A stretch of 64,000 bases of DNA, taken from contig MKVH01000020.1 of NCBI GenBank assembly GCA_001899175.1, forward strand, positions 17,112-81,111. Direction: 5' to 3'. The notes below the pieces were generated by a model. It was not told the origin of the DNA and did not search any database. It saw only the letters and a program-made list of their open reading frames with translations. The position numbers and the translations under genes were made by a program. Shown here piece after piece: positions 27,093-35,024 of this stretch (position 1 is the first letter of the stretch; each line of letters opens with the position of its first letter). This stretch comes from Candidatus Kapaibacterium thiocyanatum. Its GTDB lineage: Bacteria; Bacteroidota; Ignavibacteria; Kapaibacteriales; Kapaibacteriaceae.

Positions 27093-27097
27093 CGACG

Positions 27098-27412
27098 ATG
27101 GCCGGACTCAAGGACCTCGCTGCCCTGCTCGGGCAGGAACCGCCGAAGGCGGAAGAGAAGGATTCGACGAAGCGTGGCTACGACGGCACCGTCGTACGCC
27201 TGAAGATCCGCACCGAACAACGGCGTGGCAAGACGGTCACGATCGCACAGGGCTTCCAGTCCACACCGAAGGAACTCCAGCGCATCCTTGCGGCGTGCAA
27301 GGCCCGGCTCGGTACCGGAGGTCAGGTGCTGGACAACGTGCTTGAACTGCAGGGCGAGCATAAAGAGCGCCTGCGCGCCATGCTCATCGAAGAAGGATAC
27401 AAGGTCGCCTGA
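27098..27412 (+). CDS. SUI1/YciH-family translation initiation factor
   Basis: 104 residues from the ATG at 27098. The domain matches bacterial homologues of eIF1/SUI1: VVRLKIRTEQRRGKTVTIAQ, then a helix, a GTGGQV turn, and ELQGEHKERLRAMLIEEGYK. The family binds the small ribosomal subunit and, in E. coli (YciH), affects start-codon selection and stress translation. It lies 5 bases past the outer-membrane protein gene. Confidence 0.93.
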   Translation: MAGLKDLAALLGQEPPKAEEKDSTKRGYDGTVVRLKIRTEQRRGKTVTIAQGFQSTPKELQRILAACKARLGTGGQVLDNVLELQGEHKERLRAMLIEEGYKVA

Positions 27413-27417
27413 CGTTC

Positions 27418-27450
27418 GGGCTCGACCTTCGGGCAGCGCGTCGAGCGCCC
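27418..27450. terminator. Possible hairpin between convergent genes
   Basis: GCTCGAC and GTCGAGC form a 7-bp stem with extra GGG/CCC pairing, between the convergent SUI1 and lipoprotein genes. It has no U-tract, so terminator function is uncertain. Confidence 0.4.
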
Positions 27451-27479
27451 CCGGACATCATCGTGGTCCGGAACCGATG

Positions 27480-27923
27480 CTATCTCTTGTTATAATTCTC
27501 GACACGGAGCTTGCCGCCCCACATCGCCGCGATCTCGAACGCTTCGGCATCGAACTTCTCTCCCGGTTCGAGCCCAAGGAAGTCACGCCCTTTATAGGTC
27601 GACGGTCCCAGCGTCATCGCGAACTCCATCGTCACGGTATCCTGTTCGAGGAATCGTGTCCGTATTCCCGGACCTACCCTCGTCACCAGATCGATCACGA
27701 CGCGTGCACGACAGTCGTTCGTCGCGCACGGTCCTCCATCTTCGTTCCTTCCCGGAACGGATTCCACGAACGTACCGATGAAGCGTATCGCACCCGGAGG
27801 AATATCACTGATCGATCGCTGCTCCAGCGGTGGTGTTCCGGGCGGAAGGCTTTCCGTGATCGGCTGTTTCTTGGCACAGGCCACGAGAGCGACGGCAAGA
27901 AGTGCAATGAAGTAGCGGTTCAC
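27480..27923 (-). CDS. Hypothetical lipoprotein in the TonB-receptor operon
   Basis: 147 residues with a lipoprotein signal (RYFIALLAVALVACAKK, Cys16 as acyl site). The mature part contains two cysteines close together (GPCATNDCRARV) and no motif I recognise. It follows the beta-propeller gene by 12 bases on the same strand and is the last gene of the four-gene operon. A surface or periplasmic accessory role in uptake is inferred from context only. Confidence 0.7.
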   Translation of the reverse strand: MNRYFIALLAVALVACAKKQPITESLPPGTPPLEQRSISDIPPGAIRFIGTFVESVPGRNEDGGPCATNDCRARVVIDLVTRVGPGIRTRFLEQDTVTMEFAMTLGPSTYKGRDFLGLEPGEKFDAEAFEIAAMWGGKLRVENYNKR

Positions 27924-27935
27924 GCGATGATCTCC

Positions 27936-29021
27936 TCAGAAAACGAAGGCTGTTGGATTCAGACCGACGGTCAGACGATGGACGATTCCACCGTCGAGCG
28001 ATATGGCGAGCGCTTCGCCATCCAGAACGTACGTGCGCGCGTTACCGACCCATAGAAGCGAACGCGACGGATCGAAGGCCAGCGCGAACCATACGTCGTT
28101 ACCGTCGCGGGAGACATGGCCGATGATTCTGCGCGTCGTCGATGCAGTCACATCGATCTCGTCGATCCCGTCGGCATGCAGGACATACAGCAATCCGGTC
28201 CGATCGTCGATGGCCATACCACGTGGTGCGGTATATCGCCAGTGGCCGATGATGGTCGCTCTGTCAGGATCGATGAGGACGATGCCGCCCAGGGAATCTT
28301 TTCTGGACGGAAGATTGCGATAGCTGGCCCACATCCTGTTACGGAGCGCATCGTACTTCAATGCGGCCACGTTGACCAGCCCTCTTACGCTGTTCACCGT
28401 AGCGAGATCGGATCGATCGAGTACCGCGACGGTACCCGCACCGTCCTCCCCGGCACGAAGATCTCCGAGACCGGAGTTCGCCACGAAGATGGCATTGCGC
28501 GTAACTGCGATCCCTTCCGGAGCCGGCCCCACGGCTGCCCGCTCGATACGGATGGTCAGTGTGCGCGGATCGAATTCCGTGATCGAATCGTCGTTGAGAT
28601 TCGTACAGTAGGCAGTACTGTCGTCCGCGAGCACCATACGATACGGCTCGCGGCCGGCCGGCATCGTCATTCTGCCGAGCCACTCTCCCGTGGATCGTCG
28701 GTACGATTCGATCGTATGCGACGTGCTGACGCAGACGTACATCGTATCGCCACGAACGACGACGTCGGACGCCGTATCTCCGAGCCGCAATCCGGGATTG
28801 ACCGTCGAGACGACGTCCCGTACCACGTCGACGAATTCCGGCTGCAGATAGGAAAGCTCGCTGTTGTCCTGCCGCCACAATCCCTCGCACAGGACATATA
28901 CTCCACCCGGCCGGACGATACCGGCGGAACCGGTAGGGGCATCCGGAGCCTGCACACAGCTTGCCGCGAGCACCGTGATGAACACGGCGAAGACGGGCCA
29001 TACGATATGGCGTACGATCAT
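27936..29021 (-). CDS. Surface beta-propeller lipoprotein, YncE/BtuG-like
   Basis: 361 residues with a lipoprotein signal (FAVFITVLAASCVQ, Cys22). The rest consists of YVTN/YncE-type propeller blades (for example TMYVCVSTSHTIESY, AIFVANSGLGDL, LLYVLHADGIDEID, LLWVGNARTYVLDG). In Bacteroides, BtuG is a surface propeller lipoprotein that captures cobalamin and hands it to the receptor BtuB; its genes are paired as here. Here the gene overlaps (4 bases) the surface-protein gene downstream of a TonB receptor. The similarity in type and context is good, but a ligand cannot be proved from sequence. Confidence 0.75.
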   Translation of the reverse strand: MIVRHIVWPVFAVFITVLAASCVQAPDAPTGSAGIVRPGGVYVLCEGLWRQDNSELSYLQPEFVDVVRDVVSTVNPGLRLGDTASDVVVRGDTMYVCVSTSHTIESYRRSTGEWLGRMTMPAGREPYRMVLADDSTAYCTNLNDDSITEFDPRTLTIRIERAAVGPAPEGIAVTRNAIFVANSGLGDLRAGEDGAGTVAVLDRSDLATVNSVRGLVNVAALKYDALRNRMWASYRNLPSRKDSLGGIVLIDPDRATIIGHWRYTAPRGMAIDDRTGLLYVLHADGIDEIDVTASTTRRIIGHVSRDGNDVWFALAFDPSRSLLWVGNARTYVLDGEALAISLDGGIVHRLTVGLNPTAFVF

Positions 29022-30118
29022 CGCAGGACCTTCAAGGTGCGTCGTCCCTCGGATGTCGTCACGGTAACGAGCAGCAACCCCGCGGGCCAGGACGCGATAT
29101 CGAGTGCATGACTTCCGTTCGGCAACGTGCGTCGATAGCGTTCCTCACCCGCCACGTCATGGACGAGGAGCAACGCTTCATCCCCTCGCGGAATCTCGAT
29201 CGACATCGTCTGCGAGGGAGCATCGTATCGAACGTCGGTGTCGAAGACGACGTGCAGACCATGGCGAACGGTGACGGCATCGAGATCGAAGCCCGTGATC
29301 GTCGGATCCCAGTATGGACTCTTCCGGTCGTCGAGCACGCGTTCGGAAATGTCGGTCAGGCGGATCCATCGTATCGAATCGACACCGACGGTCGCGAGAT
29401 CGAAGGCATCGCCGCCCGAACGTTCGGGATCGAACGGATCCTCCCAGCCTCGCGTCGGCATACGCCCGGCACAACCTTCGTAGGTGACGCTATCGAACGG
29501 GTACATCGTCCATACGATACCATCCTTGCTGACTTCCACCGTCGCAGGTTCGATGAAATGCTTGCCACTGCTGTAATAGAAGGCGTTCTCGAAGACGGTG
29601 AAGTCCGGGCCCGGGCCATCGACGACGACACCTTGTCTGAATCCCACCGTGATGCGACCATTCATGCCGATCGAGCATATCTGGCGTGGATCCATCGACG
29701 CGATCGTATCGCCTGCACGAGGATCGGGCGATCCGAAGATGTTCTTCGGGAAGACGCTCGGCCCCTGCCCCGAATGCTGCCCGGTTCCCGGCTCCAGACG
29801 CAGGACCGTATCGATCGTCATCCGCTCGTACTGCGCAGCACCCGGTACCACCGACACGATCTGCAGGCATATCATGATGGCGACGACGAGAGCCGATGGC
29901 AAGCTGTCGGACGACGGGCGGGTCGGTCCACCATCGGGCCGCACCAGACAGTGCCGGCACCCCGAACCGCAGCAGTGCCCGCGTCGTTCATGATAGAGCC
30001 GGGTGAATACCATGTAGCCCGTATCGGGATCGACATAGGACATTTCGCCACGGGCATATGCCTCGTCGTGCAGACGTCGCTGCCGTTCGGTGATAGGAAT
30101 GCGTGATGGTGGCTTCAT
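29018..30118 (-). CDS. DUF5522-like Cys cluster fused to a T9SS-tailed surface protein
   Basis: 366 residues from the ATG at 30118, which overlaps the receptor stop (ATGA) and follows GGAAGG. Residues about 10-60 resemble the small DUF5522 family (TGYMVFTRLYHERRGHCCGS, then GCRHC), a putative metal-binding cluster. A hydrophobic segment follows (LVVAIMICLQIVSVVPGAAQ). The rest resembles the surface proteins found in Bacteroidota cobalamin-transport loci (DGPGPDFTVFENAF, IRLTDISERVLD). The end (LLLVHDVAGEERYRRTLPNG to TVTTSEGRRTLKVLR) is a T9SS type A sorting domain. The internal position of the membrane/signal segment is unusual. Confidence 0.75.
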   Translation of the reverse strand: MKPPSRIPITERQRRLHDEAYARGEMSYVDPDTGYMVFTRLYHERRGHCCGSGCRHCLVRPDGGPTRPSSDSLPSALVVAIMICLQIVSVVPGAAQYERMTIDTVLRLEPGTGQHSGQGPSVFPKNIFGSPDPRAGDTIASMDPRQICSIGMNGRITVGFRQGVVVDGPGPDFTVFENAFYYSSGKHFIEPATVEVSKDGIVWTMYPFDSVTYEGCAGRMPTRGWEDPFDPERSGGDAFDLATVGVDSIRWIRLTDISERVLDDRKSPYWDPTITGFDLDAVTVRHGLHVVFDTDVRYDAPSQTMSIEIPRGDEALLLVHDVAGEERYRRTLPNGSHALDIASWPAGLLLVTVTTSEGRRTLKVLR

Positions 30119-32043
30119 CGGGCCTTCCATGCGAGACTCGCGATGATGCGCAGTGTTCTACCCGGCATCGGAAATCCTCTCACGACCTGATAGCCCTCGT
30201 CGAGAAGGTTATCGGCCTGCAGGCGTACATCGGCGTGCATATGGTCGGTATGCCCGCGCACACCGACATAGGCATTCATGACGGTAAAGCGGGGCAACAG
30301 CGTCGAGTACTGTTCACCCGGAAGGGCGTAGCGATGACTCGTGGACGACAGCGTCATCCCACCCTGGACGATTCCATCGCGCCAGTGCAGCCCCCCACTC
30401 GCGATCTCCTGGGGGATATAGGGAATCAGCGAACCGTCGATACCCGGCCGCCCTGTCCTGTCCCGTGCATCCTGCAGCGTATACGACCAGTGAATCATGA
30501 GACGTTCATCGAAGAGGGAAGCACGTGCGCTCCATTCGATGCCGAGCGTCGTCGCCCTGCCGACGTTCTGTGCACTCGTAAGGATCGGACTCACCGGAAC
30601 GGCGACGATGAGATCGCGTGTATCGAGGGCGAAGGCATCCGCCTCGATCGATATCCAGCGTACCGGACGCCATGAACAGCCGATGTCGACGGTATGCGAA
30701 CGTTCCGGACGCAACGTCGACGTTCCGAAGTTGAGATAGTACAGTTCGTTGAATGACGGCGGCCGGAAGTTATAGCTCCACCCGGCCTTCAGCGTCACAT
30801 CGGACGATGCGTCCCACCGTAGTCCGACAAGCGGAGAAACGGCCGTCGACACGTCGGAGATTCCTTCCAGCCGTACACCGGCTTCGACGTTGACATCGGG
30901 CCACGGCAGCACCATCCAGTTCGCGGCGATCGCAGCGGTACGCCGCGTGACTTGCGAACCGACGTCGGCCTGCAGCGAAGCGCCACGAAGATCCGTCACG
31001 CCGGCATCGACGCGAACGGTCTGGACGAAGACCGGATCGACGTACTTCCACTGGACACCGACGGATGCGTCGCGCAGGAGATATCGTTCGTCGAGTCCGT
31101 TCTGTCCCCGTATCGTCGCATCCGGATCCCTGTACCGTTGATCGAAGTAGCGCAGTCCTGCACTGAATTCGAGCGCATGGCGATCCGTGAGGGTCATGCG
31201 ATCCCGGATACCGAACAGCACGTCTTCGTCGTTCAGACGCGCACGGGCCAGCGCTACGCTTCCCTGTACGACGGCACCGGGTACACCGCGATCGGAAGAA
31301 CGGACGACGGCGAAGGCAGTGAGGTTGTCGTCGTACTCGGCGCGGACGACGGCGCCGAGCGAACGCAGGTCGGCATTCTCGCGATTGATGTCGACGGTAC
31401 GCCCGAAGGCGTTCATCGTGAACGGGAACGATCCCTGCGTCTGCAGCAGATCCACGCCTGCCGCCATGCGCAGAGCTCCGAACGACGTGGATCCCGCCGC
31501 GGCCCAACGTGATTCGTCGAAGCTGCCGTTGGAATATGTCGCCGACAATCCCTGCCTGTCATCGGCCTTGAGACGGAAGTCCACGACGCCTGTCAGGGCA
31601 TTCGCTCCATATAGAGCCGTGGCTCCACCGCGCGTCACGTCGATGCTTCCGATCATCGTCATGGGAATCATGGCCAGATCGACCTGACCGTTCTGGGCAG
31701 AGTTGAGTCGTATACCATCGAGCAGGACCAATGTCTGTGCCGACGATCCTCCACGCAGGGAGATCGTCTTCAACCCGCCTGCACCGCCATAGTTCCGGAC
31801 GGACAGTCCCGGTACGAATGTCAGCGCGTCCGTCGTCTGAAGCGGGGCGATCCGCTCGAGCATACCCGCCGTCAGACGTGTACGCGGCAGACCGGATCTG
31901 GCCACGTCGGCAAGATATGCCTCGTCGGTCACGTCGATGGTACGCACGTGTACGATGGACGTGTCATGACGCGTAGAATCCACGGCAGCCCTCCCTATGC
32001 AGGAAAGCGCGAGAACGAGCGGTATGATGATGAGGGGGCGCAC
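30115..32043 (-). CDS. TonB-dependent outer-membrane receptor, BtuB-like
   Basis: 642 residues starting with GTG at 32043. Signal peptide (PLIIIPLVLALSCIGRAA). Plug domain with LQTTDALTFVPGLSVRNYGG, ISLRGGSSAQTLVLLDGIRL and DVTRGGATALYGANALTGVV. A barrel of about 22 strands follows, with YNFRPPSFNELYY-type receptor stretches, ending in IIASLAWKAR. Such receptors take up vitamin B12, siderophores or other chelates using the TonB-ExbBD energy system. The order receptor, surface protein, BtuG-like propeller and lipoprotein points to corrinoids. No cobalamin riboswitch fits in the 95 bases upstream. A TAATTTTC box lies about 10 bases upstream of the start. Confidence 0.9.
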   Translation of the reverse strand: MRPLIIIPLVLALSCIGRAAVDSTRHDTSIVHVRTIDVTDEAYLADVARSGLPRTRLTAGMLERIAPLQTTDALTFVPGLSVRNYGGAGGLKTISLRGGSSAQTLVLLDGIRLNSAQNGQVDLAMIPMTMIGSIDVTRGGATALYGANALTGVVDFRLKADDRQGLSATYSNGSFDESRWAAAGSTSFGALRMAAGVDLLQTQGSFPFTMNAFGRTVDINRENADLRSLGAVVRAEYDDNLTAFAVVRSSDRGVPGAVVQGSVALARARLNDEDVLFGIRDRMTLTDRHALEFSAGLRYFDQRYRDPDATIRGQNGLDERYLLRDASVGVQWKYVDPVFVQTVRVDAGVTDLRGASLQADVGSQVTRRTAAIAANWMVLPWPDVNVEAGVRLEGISDVSTAVSPLVGLRWDASSDVTLKAGWSYNFRPPSFNELYYLNFGTSTLRPERSHTVDIGCSWRPVRWISIEADAFALDTRDLIVAVPVSPILTSAQNVGRATTLGIEWSARASLFDERLMIHWSYTLQDARDRTGRPGIDGSLIPYIPQEIASGGLHWRDGIVQGGMTLSSTSHRYALPGEQYSTLLPRFTVMNAYVGVRGHTDHMHADVRLQADNLLDEGYQVVRGFPMPGRTLRIIASLAWKAR

Positions 32044-32063
32044 GGACGGACCCGAAAATTACG

Positions 32064-32106
32064 AAGGCCGCGGGAACAACCTTTGGCAGGAAGCTCCCGC
32101 GGCCTT
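32064..32106 (-). terminator. Hairpin terminator after the DUF1573 gene
   Basis: AAGGCCGCGGGA pairs with TCCCGCGGCCTT (12 bp) around a 19-base loop, about 32 bases past the DUF1573 gene stop and just ahead of the TonB-receptor start. Confidence 0.82.
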
Positions 32107-32138
32107 TGTGGTGGCCGTGTGATGACCGGACCTGGCCC

Positions 32139-32864
32139 TTATTTGGGCACGACCGTCGCTGCGGCTGCGGCCTGGGGCACGGAACCGTAGGTCGGGATCG
32201 ACATTTCGGCGTGATCCGGATGGTTGGTCTTGATGTTCACGACGCCATTGAAATAACCGGTCGTCTTGGGGGTCGCATGGGCGATGATCGTGAGCTTCTC
32301 CTGCGGAGCGAGCGTCCGGTTACCCTTGAGTTCGACGAGAACGCCGTTCGTACCGGAAACGTCGGTGACGGTCAGCGGAGTCGTACCGTTGTTGACGAGA
32401 TCGACGCTACCTGTCGCTTCCGTACCGATGGCCATCTTCGGGAAGCTGATATAGCCGGACGGAATGAGGGCGACATCGCGCTGGACATCGGCCTCGAGCA
32501 TCAGGATGCGGAGGGAGTCGGCGTCCGTCGCATTGGTCCGTACGCGAATGCTCTTGGACAGCTTGCCGGACTGCTGGGGCGAGACATTGAGTTTGACCTT
32601 CATGGTCGTCGTCTCGCCGGGGTTGAGTTCCATCTTGTCCGGGTCGGTCTTCGTGCATCCGCATCCAGGAACGATCTCCTTGAAGACGAGGCGCTCGGTG
32701 CCGACGTTCTTCATCTTGATCGTGGCTTCGAGGGCATTCTCCTTCGGCACCTTGACCTTGCCCCAGTTATAGGTAGTGCCGCCCTCGACTTCGAGTTTCG
32801 GCTGGGCGACGGCAGCGATGGCACCGGCAATGAAGAGTGCCACAACGGTGAGCATGGATTTCAT
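32139..32864 (-). CDS. DUF1573-domain exported protein
   Basis: 241 residues from the ATG at 32864, preceded by AGGAAG. Signal peptide (KSMLTVVALFIAGAIAAVAQ). Two immunoglobulin-like repeats: the first carries the DUF1573 hallmark KEIVPGCGCTKTDPDKMELN, 20 residues ending in the NPGE turn; the second runs through PLTVTDVSGTNGVLVELKG. DUF1573 proteins are common exported proteins in Bacteroidota and resemble ASPM-SPD-2-Hydin (ASH) domains; their function is unknown. A canonical -10 (TATAAT) lies 22 bases upstream of the start. It is a single-gene unit. Confidence 0.9.
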   Translation of the reverse strand: MKSMLTVVALFIAGAIAAVAQPKLEVEGGTTYNWGKVKVPKENALEATIKMKNVGTERLVFKEIVPGCGCTKTDPDKMELNPGETTTMKVKLNVSPQQSGKLSKSIRVRTNATDADSLRILMLEADVQRDVALIPSGYISFPKMAIGTEATGSVDLVNNGTTPLTVTDVSGTNGVLVELKGNRTLAPQEKLTIIAHATPKTTGYFNGVVNIKTNHPDHAEMSIPTYGSVPQAAAAATVVPK

Positions 32865-32885
32865 GGTCTTCCTTTCTGGAAGAAG

Positions 32886-32913
32886 ATTATAAAAACAGCG
32901 ATGATCCGTCGAA
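32886..32913 (-). promoter_or_regulatory. Sigma-70-like promoter of the DUF1573 gene
   Basis: The minus strand shows TTCGAC, 16 bases, then TATAAT. The -10 is a perfect consensus; the -35 matches 3 of 6 positions. Leader of about 15 bases with AGGAAG before the ATG at 32864. Confidence 0.45.
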
Positions 32914-32932
32914 TGATCGTTCATTGTAACGT

Positions 32933-34108
32933 TCAGCGGTAGATGACGAGATGCCGCACCATGCGGTCGCCATCGGCCGTGATGGCCATCAGCAGATAGG
33001 CACCCGGCTCGTAATCGCCGAGTATGAGGGCGAGTTCGTTATGCCCTTCATGCAACCGGCTTTCCTGACAGGCCTCGCCGAGGAACGATCCGGATTCGCG
33101 ATAGAGGGCGATACGGACCGTCGTGGCGCGCCGAAGATCGATACGGCACGTCGCTTCCGATTGTGCAGGATCGGGATAGACGTCGACATCGATGATGGTT
33201 CGCTTGCTGCGGTCGCACAGTTCCTTGTTGACGTAGCTCTTTCCATACGGTATGGACTGACACGCTTCGGCAGGCGAGAGGCAGCCGCGTTCGACCTCCC
33301 TCAGCAGGTCCAGTTCGAGCATGACCGGTACGCGATAGCGGTCGGGCAATGCAGCGATCAGATTGACTGTGGGTACGCACCAGGCCGTCACTTTCGACGT
33401 GTCGGTTCCCTCGGCGGACACCACGTCCCACTGGAGCCCGAGAAGTACCGACGACATCGAAATGTCACCGAAGCTGACGCGCTCCTCGTCTCTGGCATGG
33501 TTCTTCCGCACGCCTATCATCAATGGAACGACCGCTCCGTCCGTCACCTCGCCACGTCGTCGAAGATCTATACCATTGGTGGATACGACGACGTCACGAG
33601 CTTCGGTCTCGGTCTTCATCGGCATCGTCATGGACGTATCGGTCACTATGAAACCGAGCGAACGCACCTCGTCCTGTGTCAGTAACAGCAGTTGATCGGC
33701 ATGACCATCATAGTGTCGTACAATGGCGATACTGCTAGATCTGTGATCCGACACTACCGCATCCACGGAACGCCCGCGTGACCGTATCGGAGATGGCTTG
33801 ACCGACCGGGCCGTATCACTCGTCAACGTCCGTTCCGGGGAGCCTTCCGCTCCCGGCGCAGACGCGCCGTGCCGAACGGATCCAGCCACACTGGCGTGTA
33901 ATGATCCGTCAGGCGCACGATCGTCACGCATGAACCACATCGTCGATACACCGACGAGTAACAGGCCGGCGACGAGAAACGCCGTCTTCATGGTCGTGCT
34001 TCGGCGACGCGGCAACGAAGCCACGATGTCGGCTTCGCTCATCAACGGTTCGGACCTGCGCAGTGAACGCAGGGAGGAGAACAGGGGGTCCTGCTGATGT
34101 TCAGACAT
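32933..34108 (-). CDS. Single-span membrane protein with T9SS-like C-terminal tail, ECF sigma partner
   Basis: 391 residues. A cytoplasmic N terminus of about 40 residues, a membrane segment at about 41-60 (KTAFLVAGLLLVGVSTMWFM), then a long exported part. The C terminus reads like a T9SS sorting domain (TVRIALYRESGSFLGEACQE to YLLMAITADGDRMVRHLVIYR). The gene overlaps the ECF sigma factor gene by 8 bases (ATG at 34108 inside it), the place normally held by an anti-sigma factor. No zinc-binding anti-sigma motif (HxxxCxxC) is visible. It may be an unusual anti-sigma or a regulated surface sensor. Not recognised as a known family. Confidence 0.72.
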   Translation of the reverse strand: MSEHQQDPLFSSLRSLRRSEPLMSEADIVASLPRRRSTTMKTAFLVAGLLLVGVSTMWFMRDDRAPDGSLHASVAGSVRHGASAPGAEGSPERTLTSDTARSVKPSPIRSRGRSVDAVVSDHRSSSIAIVRHYDGHADQLLLLTQDEVRSLGFIVTDTSMTMPMKTETEARDVVVSTNGIDLRRRGEVTDGAVVPLMIGVRKNHARDEERVSFGDISMSSVLLGLQWDVVSAEGTDTSKVTAWCVPTVNLIAALPDRYRVPVMLELDLLREVERGCLSPAEACQSIPYGKSYVNKELCDRSKRTIIDVDVYPDPAQSEATCRIDLRRATTVRIALYRESGSFLGEACQESRLHEGHNELALILGDYEPGAYLLMAITADGDRMVRHLVIYR

Positions 34109-34604
34109 TCGGCACCTCCCTGATCGAGGCGCGGACGCTTTGACGGGCGCGATGCAGGCGTACCTTCACGGCACTGACCGTGCTTTCCTGCATCCTGGCG
34201 ATATCGTGGATCGGGAATCCCATCACTTCGAAGAGAATCAGTGCCTCGCGTTGTTCGTCGGGTAATCGTTCCATCGCTTCGTAGATCAACCGGACTTCCG
34301 TCCGCAGGGACGGATCGACATCATCGAAGAGAACCGTCAGGTCCTCGGGAGCCGTCGCCACTTCCCTCTGTTGCCGTCGGCGCTGGTGATACCACGTACG
34401 CCGTGCGATCGTGAACAGATAGCTGAGAAATGCCGCCTCGTCCCGCATACCTGCCATGCCTTCGTATGCCGTGGCCAACGTCTGGGCCACGAGCTCACGA
34501 GCGTCCTGACGGTGTCTCGTCAGGTGCAGGGCGAACCGCTCCACCCGTTCCTGGACCGGCCGATAGAGTCGCATGAATCGCTCCTGCGGCGTTTCATTAG
34601 GCAT
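34101..34604 (-). CDS. ECF sigma factor
   Basis: 167 residues with sigma region 2 (MRLYRPVQERVERFALHLTR, then QDARELVAQTLATAYEGM) and region 4 (LPDEQREALILFEVMGFPI, 19 residues, then MQESTVSAVKVRLHRARQ). The region between 2 and 4 is short, as in ECF factors. It directs RNA polymerase to a stress or envelope regulon. It overlaps the next gene, which sits in the anti-sigma position. Ribosome-binding signal at the start is weak. Target promoters unknown. Confidence 0.9.
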   Translation of the reverse strand: MPNETPQERFMRLYRPVQERVERFALHLTRHRQDARELVAQTLATAYEGMAGMRDEAAFLSYLFTIARRTWYHQRRRQQREVATAPEDLTVLFDDVDPSLRTEVRLIYEAMERLPDEQREALILFEVMGFPIHDIARMQESTVSAVKVRLHRARQSVRASIREVPNV

Positions 34605-34733
34605 AGTTGAGAATGACGGTGACGAAAGGAGGTGGTCGAAGTCGACGAAAGGTTACATGGGATACAGGAACATTCTTCCGAGGTCGGCGTTACGCCGGCG
34701 ACTACGAACGTACGAAGCCGATTCGTCATGGAT

Positions 34734-34764
34734 TTTGTGTTTGTGTCCAAGGACCGTACCTTTG
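34734..34764 (+). promoter_or_regulatory. Bacteroidota-type promoter of tRNA-Val
   Basis: TTTG (34734-34737), 19 bases, then TACCTTTG (34757-34764), an exact fit to the Bacteroidota consensus TTTG-N19/21-TAnnTTTG. The box ends 8 bases before tRNA-Val, so the transcript would start right at the tRNA 5' end. Confidence 0.78.
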
Positions 34765-34772
34765 TGCCCCTT

Positions 34773-34850
34773 GGTCGCTTAGCTCAGCCGGTTCAGAGCG
34801 TTCGCCTCACACGCGAAAGGTCATAGGTTCGAATCCTATAGCGACCACCA
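34773..34850 (+). tRNA. tRNA-Val (CAC)
   Basis: Cloverleaf with acceptor GGTCGCT/AGCGACC, D-arm GCTC/GAGC, anticodon stem TTCGC/GCGAA around CTCACAC (anticodon CAC) and T-arm ATAGG/CCTAT with TTCGAAT. Discriminator A and an encoded CCA end the gene. The Rhs cassette array begins 175 bases downstream on the other strand. Confidence 0.95.
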
Positions 34851-35024
34851 TACTGATACCAGCAGATCACCAGTGACAGCCCGTGAATCTGCAAGTGATT
34901 AAGGAATAAGCAACTTAGACAGCTATCGCGAATCAGGCCGGATCATCCCGGATCACTGCGTAGCGATTTTTATTGACAGCATATTTGACAGTATGTTGGG
35001 TCCGTTCTCTTCACGACCTACTAC
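34851..35024. other. Region between tRNA-Val and the Rhs cassette array
   Basis: 174 bases with no gene. It holds short direct repeats (CCGGATCA twice near 34938-34957; TTGACAGCAT and TTGACAGTAT near 34974-34997) and an A+T-rich patch. No integrase or clear second copy of the tRNA 3' end was noticed. Confidence 0.45.

Noticed and set aside
32044..32138. Cobalamin riboswitch before the TonB receptor
   Set aside because: Only 95 bases are available and about 43 are used by the DUF1573-gene terminator; no B12-box-like conserved stretch seen.
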